Source: Microbacteriaceae bacterium
Lineage (GTDB): Bacteria; Actinomycetota; Actinomycetes; Actinomycetales; Microbacteriaceae
Direction: 5' to 3'
Length of the DNA: 46,857 nucleotides
Assembly (NCBI GenBank): GCA_947453465.1
Contig: CANGGL010000006.1
Span: 1-46,857, forward strand
Part shown: in pieces, positions 42,787 to 46,857 of the stretch
How the letters are laid out: every line of letters starts with the position of its first letter
How positions within the stretch are numbered: the first letter of the stretch is position 1
Translations under genes and position numbers: made by a program
Notes under the pieces: model-generated
The model's database searches: none
What the model was told of the DNA's origin: nothing
What the model saw: the letters and a program-made list of their open reading frames with translations, nothing else

Positions 42787-44373
42787 GTGAGTATTAAACG
42801 CCTATTAATTGCAACTTTACTGGCCGCAACTTTAGTCGCCGGTGTGGCATCGGTAAGTACAGCGGATACTTACCACGCACCTATGAACTCGATCCCTCAC
42901 GGTCAGTTAGGCGTTCACATTGTCGACCAGGCCTACTGGGGCGAGGGCGTGTCTGGGATATCGGTTGATCTCAAAGCCGGCGCTAAGTCGGGCACGATCC
43001 TCTGCGGTGGGCAAACTGGAACAGCTTGTGATTTTGACGCACTTGGCGCTTTGCGCATGCGGGCGAACCTGGTTATGCCTAAATGTGCCGATGAGGTTGA
43101 GGAAAACTGTATCGAAGACCTCGCTGTCTACAAAAGTGGCACCACTGCAAAGCCCGCCTCTTTTCTCAGGCAGGTCGAAGGTTCAACAACTGAACCTGAC
43201 TTGGCACAACAGCTGACTCGAGGATCAACTGCATCTCTCTGGAACGCCGAGGGTGTGAGTAATTCCGATGGCGTCGAGACGTACTCAGTCCTGGCCGTCC
43301 TAAATATGCAGCGCAATTCAGCCGCATCGAAATTTAGAGCTGGGTCGCTTAGCATCATGGTGATGCCTTACTTGGAAAAATCTTCGAAGTGGCAAATACC
43401 TGCCTCTGTGGTGCAAAATACCCGGGCTGACGGTTGGAGTACGGTGGGGAATCAGGGCGGAAATCCAGACTGCGCATGGGTAGATCAGGGCAAGTGCGGA
43501 TTTGTTTCAGACTTTGCGCCAGAGACTCGAGTGCGCCTTGCAGTGCGTTTGACGAATAGCCTCGGTGGGTGGTTCAAGGGGCGATTGAACGCTCCTGACA
43601 TCGCAATATCGAATTTCAGTTTGGGGGCCAACAGAGTTGTTCTCGATGCTGAGCCATCATCAGTTCCCCAGTTTTTCAGCCAACTAGATTTGGCGACTGG
43701 GCCAACTGACCTTGTTTCCTATATGCACGCTGGTTCTTCAGCACTAAGCGACCCTCGTGCTCCCGGAGGTACGTCATCGACTTGGTCAGACCAACAAAGT
43801 GCTTTCGATTGGATTAACAAGTTCCGATCCTTCACGAAAGACACCGCCTTTGGGGTATCTACAATCTGGTCAGCTGGAACTATTCAAGGTGGTCAAGGGG
43901 GTAAGTGTCTGAGCGATACCTCAAAGGTGTTGGGAATAGTAAGCACGAATTCGATGGTCTATGAAGGCCAGGCTCCGAGCTTTGATGGAAAAACCCTTGC
44001 CTATAAAGTCGCAGGATTGCACTTCCTTCCTGGCGGTGCTAAGGCGGCCAGAGGCACATACGACTTAGTCATGCGTTCAGATGTGGCTCGCTGCCTCTAC
44101 GGCTTCGGTAAGGCTCCTGTCTCTGCAACTATCTCGGTGGTCTCGGATAGCGGTGAAAACAAAGTTGCCACTACGACCGTGAGCGAAAAAGACGGCTGGT
44201 TGAAACTTGGTGCCTATGGGTTTACGTTTAGTGAAAACTCAATCAAGGCAAAGATCACACAGGCTGGTGCGGCAAGCGCCAAGGTTTCGAACGTTACTTG
44301 CATTAGGGGCAAAGCTTCACGCAAAGTTACTGGAGTGTCCCCTCGGTGCCCAGCGGGCTACAAGAAAAAGTAG
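42787..44373 (+). CDS. Tandem secreted paralogue 7 (528 aa)
   Basis: This is the last gene of the array. It starts with GTG, 6 nt after a TAA stop, and lacks the AGGA seen at the other junctions. The signal peptide is RLLIATLLAATLVAGVASVSTA. Cysteine pairs are CGGQTGTAC, CADEVEENC and CAWVDQGKC. GWFKGR is near residue 260, with CLSDTSK, VSTNSMVY, RCLYGFGKAPVSATI, GFTFSENSIKAKI, and tail CIRGKASRK...CPAGYKKK. It is the most diverged copy in the C-terminal block, where changes from the shared pattern are frequent. Confidence 0.84.
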   Translation: MSIKRLLIATLLAATLVAGVASVSTADTYHAPMNSIPHGQLGVHIVDQAYWGEGVSGISVDLKAGAKSGTILCGGQTGTACDFDALGALRMRANLVMPKCADEVEENCIEDLAVYKSGTTAKPASFLRQVEGSTTEPDLAQQLTRGSTASLWNAEGVSNSDGVETYSVLAVLNMQRNSAASKFRAGSLSIMVMPYLEKSSKWQIPASVVQNTRADGWSTVGNQGGNPDCAWVDQGKCGFVSDFAPETRVRLAVRLTNSLGGWFKGRLNAPDIAISNFSLGANRVVLDAEPSSVPQFFSQLDLATGPTDLVSYMHAGSSALSDPRAPGGTSSTWSDQQSAFDWINKFRSFTKDTAFGVSTIWSAGTIQGGQGGKCLSDTSKVLGIVSTNSMVYEGQAPSFDGKTLAYKVAGLHFLPGGAKAARGTYDLVMRSDVARCLYGFGKAPVSATISVVSDSGENKVATTTVSEKDGWLKLGAYGFTFSENSIKAKITQAGAASAKVSNVTCIRGKASRKVTGVSPRCPAGYKKK

Positions 44374-44389
44374 CTACTGAGGATAAAAT

Positions 44390-44548
44390 GTGCGTATCGC
44401 CTCACGTCTTGCCAACTCACCGGTCTCGTCGGCACTATCCTCATCAATCCATCATTGGCTCAGCTTAATGTGGCTAACCAGATCCTGGTCAACGATGGAT
44501 AGACTCTCAAGTGGGATGTTCTGCGTGCAACCTAAGGGGGAAAAATGA
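44390..44548 (+). other. Possible 52-codon leader ORF or decayed secretory gene fragment
   Basis: GAGG (44379-44382) precedes a GTG at 44390 that opens a 52-codon ORF (MRIASRLANS...). Its TGA overlaps the DUF3761 ATG (ATGA). A different frame over the same bases reads LTGLVGTILINPSLAQ, which looks like the end of a signal peptide. So the region may instead be the remnant of a secreted gene broken by a frameshift near 44411. The 171-bp gap holds nothing else I can identify. Confidence 0.25.
44536..44544 (+). promoter_or_regulatory. G5-A4 leader of the DUF3761 gene
   Basis: GGGGGAAAA lies directly before ATG 44545. It is identical to the leader of paralogue 1 and of the minus-strand gene at 29157. 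Confidence 0.5.
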
Positions 44549-44841
44549 ATATTCGTAATCCAAAATCACCTATGTTGCTGTTGGCCGTCACCTTGTTGGT
44601 CGGTTTGATGTCTAACGGTCCCGCCGCGATTGCTATGGATGCTTCATCGCAGGTGCACATTCATACTTGCAGTAAGGGCTATTACAAGAATTCAAACGGC
44701 GCCTGTACGAAGTCCCCAACAGCGTCTATTTCTTGGCCTGCTGGTGCGAGTGCAAAATGCCGTGATGGCTCCTACTCTTTTAGTGCCCACAGAAGTGGCA
44801 CTTGTTCTCGCCACGGAGGGGTAGCGGCTTGGACCAAATAG
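44545..44841 (+). CDS. Small secreted DUF3761-type protein, 98 aa
   Basis: The signal peptide covers about residues 1-30 (MLLLAVTLLVGLMSNGPAAIA). The C-terminal 45 residues carry the pattern AKCRDGSYSFSAHRSGTCSRHGG, which I recognise as the DUF3761 signature. A preceding CSKGYYKNSNGAC pair adds a second likely disulfide. The family has no assigned function; members are small exported proteins, often with such GYYKN and HRSGTC segments. It lies between the tandem family and a cation channel gene that starts 3 nt after its stop, so it is probably cotranscribed with that channel. Confidence 0.83.
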   Translation: MNIRNPKSPMLLLAVTLLVGLMSNGPAAIAMDASSQVHIHTCSKGYYKNSNGACTKSPTASISWPAGASAKCRDGSYSFSAHRSGTCSRHGGVAAWTK

Positions 44842-44844
44842 AAA

Positions 44845-45486
44845 ATGTTCATGTCTTTACTTCGAAAATTAGCCGCTACCTTCGCGCGTAACAGCGGATT
44901 CCTAATAGTTCTAGCAGTTATCTACTTGGCGATTTTTGCTTATCAAGTGATATCTGAACCAAGCGGAAATTTCTCTGCTTGCCTAGATCTCCTTAGTTAT
45001 GCAATCAACTTGATTTTTGTTGTGGATTTTATTTTGCGATTAGCGACCTCGCAAAGTCGAGTCCGTTTTGTTTTCTTGAATTTTATTGAGTTGCTCTCCT
45101 TGGTGTTGCCATTCATAAGAGCACTTCGCGTTTTCAGATTGATCGTCGCAGCCAATGCCATACAAAAACATCTCGGGACGAGACAAGTGCGAGCTGGCGT
45201 TAACTTGGCGATCTCGCTACCGCTCGTAGTGTTTGTGTCTGCACTCGCGATATTGGATGTCGAGAGGCATGCACAAGGAGCAACAATCACAAATTTTCCA
45301 ATTGCCATTTGGTGGAGCGTCGCTACCATGGCGACTGTTGGAGACGGAAGCTTTTCACCCGTCACTTGGGAAGGTCGAGTTGTCGCTTCAGCCCTGATGA
45401 TCGTTGGGATTGGTTTATTCGGCGCAGTGGCAGCACTCTTTGCAGCAAATTTCATCAACCCTAAGATTTCAGAAGAGAACAAATGA
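44845..45486 (+). CDS. Six-helix cation channel with a NaK-like TVGDG filter
   Basis: This 213-aa protein is homologous to the potassium channel at 27209. They share the S1-S6 plan, IELLSLVLPFIRALRVFRL at S3-S4 and the ATVG pore loop, but here the filter reads TVGDGSFSPVT instead of TVGYGDYYPVT. TVGDG is the filter of the bacterial NaK channel, which passes both Na+ and K+, so reduced K+ selectivity is predicted. Predicted helices are at about residues 18-35, 44-65, 73-90, 124-143 and 176-203. There is no cytoplasmic regulatory domain. It is visibly more AT-rich than the metabolic genes, which could reflect transfer. Its stop overlaps the next ATG (ATGA). Confidence 0.87.
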   Translation: MFMSLLRKLAATFARNSGFLIVLAVIYLAIFAYQVISEPSGNFSACLDLLSYAINLIFVVDFILRLATSQSRVRFVFLNFIELLSLVLPFIRALRVFRLIVAANAIQKHLGTRQVRAGVNLAISLPLVVFVSALAILDVERHAQGATITNFPIAIWWSVATMATVGDGSFSPVTWEGRVVASALMIVGIGLFGAVAALFAANFINPKISEENK

Positions 45487-46181
45487 CTGAAGGCCAGTTT
45501 GTATTTGCTGTACTGCTAATTGTGCTGATTGTAGTTTTTATAAAGGCTTCGCAGCGATATCCCAAGTTTGCAGCACTGTTTAAAAGAAGTCGCGGGGTTA
45601 GTTCCGAGACAGTTAGCAACGAACCGAGAATCGCTGAGCTCCGCTTATCAATTCAACTCCTTGATGGCACTGTACTTCAAAAGGATGTTGACGTTTCCAG
45701 CCCAGCAGTTTTGAAAAAAGGTGAATTCATAATTCACCAGACCCAAGGTTATTTACTTGAGTACGTTGAAGGCCCCACTCAGTTCCAAGGCGGTTCAACA
45801 GGGGTGTCGTTCGGTTTGGGTGGCAGCGTCCGAATGAATGTTGGAGGCACTAAAGGCCAAATTCAGCGAGGTCAGGAAACATTGACTGCCGTAGATCAGG
45901 GTTACATCGTATTTACTTCCAAGAGAATTGTCTTCGCGGGTTCTCGAGAGAGCCGAGAATGGACGTTGTCAAAAATATCAAATGCACAAGGTATCGAGGA
46001 TAGAAGCGGCTTCATGATTGGTTACGCGTCGCGAGCAAAACTCGAAGGTCTAAAAAGTCTTGGGTCCGATCCCTTAGTCTGGGCGCTCGAGGCTTCTTCA
46101 GCAGTCAGCCAGGACGATAAAGAGACGGCAAAAACTAAAATCGAAACGGAACTGGTCCGACTGGGGGACCCCCAGAAGTAA
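45483..46181 (+). CDS. Membrane-anchored protein with a PH/GRAM-like segment, 232 aa
   Basis: It has one N-terminal transmembrane helix (FVFAVLLIVLIVVFI, residues 6-20), a basic linker (RYPKFAALFKRSRG), then a soluble domain. The stretch GYIVFTSKRIVFAGSRESREWTLSKI near residues 139-165 resembles the strand pattern of bacterial PH/GRAM-like domains. I cannot name a family with certainty. The 4-nt overlap with the channel gene suggests the two are made together, and this protein may be an accessory or regulatory subunit on the cytoplasmic side (inference). It ends at the terminator before purL. Confidence 0.7.
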   Translation: MTEGQFVFAVLLIVLIVVFIKASQRYPKFAALFKRSRGVSSETVSNEPRIAELRLSIQLLDGTVLQKDVDVSSPAVLKKGEFIIHQTQGYLLEYVEGPTQFQGGSTGVSFGLGGSVRMNVGGTKGQIQRGQETLTAVDQGYIVFTSKRIVFAGSRESREWTLSKISNAQGIEDRSGFMIGYASRAKLEGLKSLGSDPLVWALEASSAVSQDDKETAKTKIETELVRLGDPQK

Positions 46182-46196
46182 CCCGAATGCAGAAAT

Positions 46197-46228
46197 CCCG
46201 CCAAGCCCCAAAAGGCCTGGCGGGTTTT
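46197..46228. terminator. Intrinsic terminator between the 45483 gene and purL
   Basis: CCCGCCAAGCC / GGCCTGGCGGG forms an 11-bp stem with one mismatch and a short CCAAAA loop, followed by TTTT. It lies between convergent genes and could also serve the minus strand less well. Confidence 0.85.
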
Positions 46229-46244
46229 CTAATTCAACGAGTCA

Positions 46245-46857
46245 CTAGCCAAACAACTCAGCCAAAGTGCCCTTGTGGGCAGAGGCCAAGTCGCCTAGGT
46301 TCCAGTTTGCGATGTCCTGAATTTCTAGGGTGCCTGAGTTGTCGGTGACGCCGATGCGGAGGACTGGGATTCCGCGGGCTTCGCAGAGGCCGACGAACTT
46401 CACGTCATCCTCGCGACCAACAGAAACTAGAACGCGGCCGGTTGACTCTGAGAACAGTGCTGCGGTGCGGTCGACGTTGTCGCGCTCACAGATCTCGCCA
46501 AGCCAGATGCGGGCACCCATGCCAAATCTGAGGCTACACTCAACCACTGCTTGAGCGAGGCCGGCCTCGCTAAGGTCGTGAGCCGAGGCGATTAGACCCT
46601 GCTCGCTGCCGGCGGCGATTGCCTCGGCAAGCTGCTTCTCGAAAGCCAAGTCGACTACCGGTGGGCGACCGCCCAGGTGGCCGTGGATTACCTCTGACCA
46701 AACTGAGCCATCGAGTTCATCCTTGGTGACACCACGAAGGTAGATGTTGTTGCCCTCGTCTTGCCAAGCTGATGGAATGCGGCGAGCAACGTCATCGATC
46801 ACACCGAGCACACCGACCACCGGGGTTGGGTGAATGGCAACGTCACCGGTCTGGTTA
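46245..46857 (-). CDS. purL: Phosphoribosylformylglycinamidine synthase II (PurL), 5' part outside window
   Basis: This is the C-terminal ~200 residues of the PurL synthase subunit, which makes FGAM from FGAR, ATP and glutamine-derived ammonia in purine synthesis. The frame is open to the window edge, and the first visible residues read GDVAIHPTPVVGVLGVIDD, diagnostic of PurL. ASAHDLSEAGLAQAVVEC is the second conserved AIR-synthase-like motif. The ORF-track start at 46820 is an internal GTG within that continuous frame, not a true start. It is a housekeeping gene and marks the right border of the unusual locus. Confidence 0.95.
   Translation of the reverse strand, partial: NQTGDVAIHPTPVVGVLGVIDDVARRIPSAWQDEGNNIYLRGVTKDELDGSVWSEVIHGHLGGRPPVVDLAFEKQLAEAIAAGSEQGLIASAHDLSEAGLAQAVVECSLRFGMGARIWLGEICERDNVDRTAALFSESTGRVLVSVGREDDVKFVGLCEARGIPVLRIGVTDNSGTLEIQDIANWNLGDLASAHKGTLAELFG

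Noticed and set aside
31761-44373. Possibility that the tandem array is an adhesin or S-layer locus of a known kind
   Set aside because: There is no LPXTG, SLH, cadherin, RTX or CnaB-like sequence. Assigning any of these would be invention.
44997-45482. 161-aa minus-strand ORF opposite the second channel
   Set aside because: It is antisense to a gene with clear homology and filter motif. Its composition (Thr/Ser/Ala/Lys rich) is that of a shadow frame.
46161-46175. Palindrome CTGGGGGACCCCCAG near the end of the 45483 gene
   Set aside because: It lies within coding sequence (LGDPQK), has a one-base centre that cannot form a hairpin loop, and the real terminator follows 20 bp later. It is probably chance.
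27997-46181. Possibility that the unusual locus is a prophage or integrative element
   Set aside because: No integrase, transposase, phage structural gene, tRNA target or flanking direct repeat was seen. Only a shift towards AT-rich sequence near 44845-46181 hints at transfer.

Overview
The window looks like chromosome of a moderate-GC actinobacterium, most likely Microbacteriaceae of the freshwater Rhodoluna/Aquiluna kind. This rests on compact gene spacing, frequent GTG/TTG starts, 1-4 nt overlaps, several apparently leaderless genes, an actinobacterial-type GlpX, a fused DppC-DppD transporter subunit and a DUF3761 protein. The taxonomic placement is inference. No rRNA, tRNA, CRISPR array, insertion sequence or prophage was seen, and no gene-free stretch exceeds 300 bases.

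Region 1 (1-8995) is an inositol-type catabolic block: the end of an aldehyde dehydrogenase, iolD, an HpcH/HpaI aldolase, a Gfo/Idh/MocA oxidoreductase, a D-2-hydroxyacid dehydrogenase and iolE, then a strong bidirectional terminator. A convergent iolG follows, and divergent from it is a sugar-nucleotide-type epimerase/reductase. IolB, IolC and IolJ are not in the window. glpX (9094-10122) follows.

Region 2 (10123-23259) is a glucuronide/glucuronate utilisation regulon. It holds an Opp/Dpp-type importer (binding protein, permease, fused permease-ATPase, ATPase), a LacI-family regulator, uxaC, a uxuB-type reductase, uidA, a ManD-type mannonate dehydratase and a gluconokinase-type kinase. Four near-identical 18-bp palindromes (consensus TTGGCAnYCGGTTGCCAA) precede the importer (two copies), uxaC and uidA, and half-sites precede the lacI gene. 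This ties the importer to the uronate pathway: beta-glucuronide uptake, then glucuronate, fructuronate, mannonate and KDG.

Region 3 (23279-27940) is miscellaneous. It has an unrecognised 192-aa protein, a Fic AMP-transferase with its own winged helix and a palindromic promoter, a DHA2-type drug exporter, a YqhA/UPF0114 membrane protein and a canonical 6-TM potassium channel (TVGYGD).

Region 4 (27997-46181) is the unusual part. Nine secreted proteins, seven of them in one family of about 525 residues arranged nearly in tandem (31761-44373), end in a short shared C-terminal module with two cysteines and a lysine-rich end. Around them lie two DUF4436-like membrane proteins, a small secreted protein, a DUF3761 protein, a second 6-TM channel whose filter reads TVGDG (the NaK non-selective type), and a PH-like membrane-anchored protein. 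Many lead genes here carry a G5 tract in place of a normal Shine-Dalgarno, while internal genes use a stop codon embedded in the next ribosome-binding site. I know of no described function for this locus, and I regard it as the best candidate for an undescribed cell-surface system. The window ends inside purL on the minus strand.
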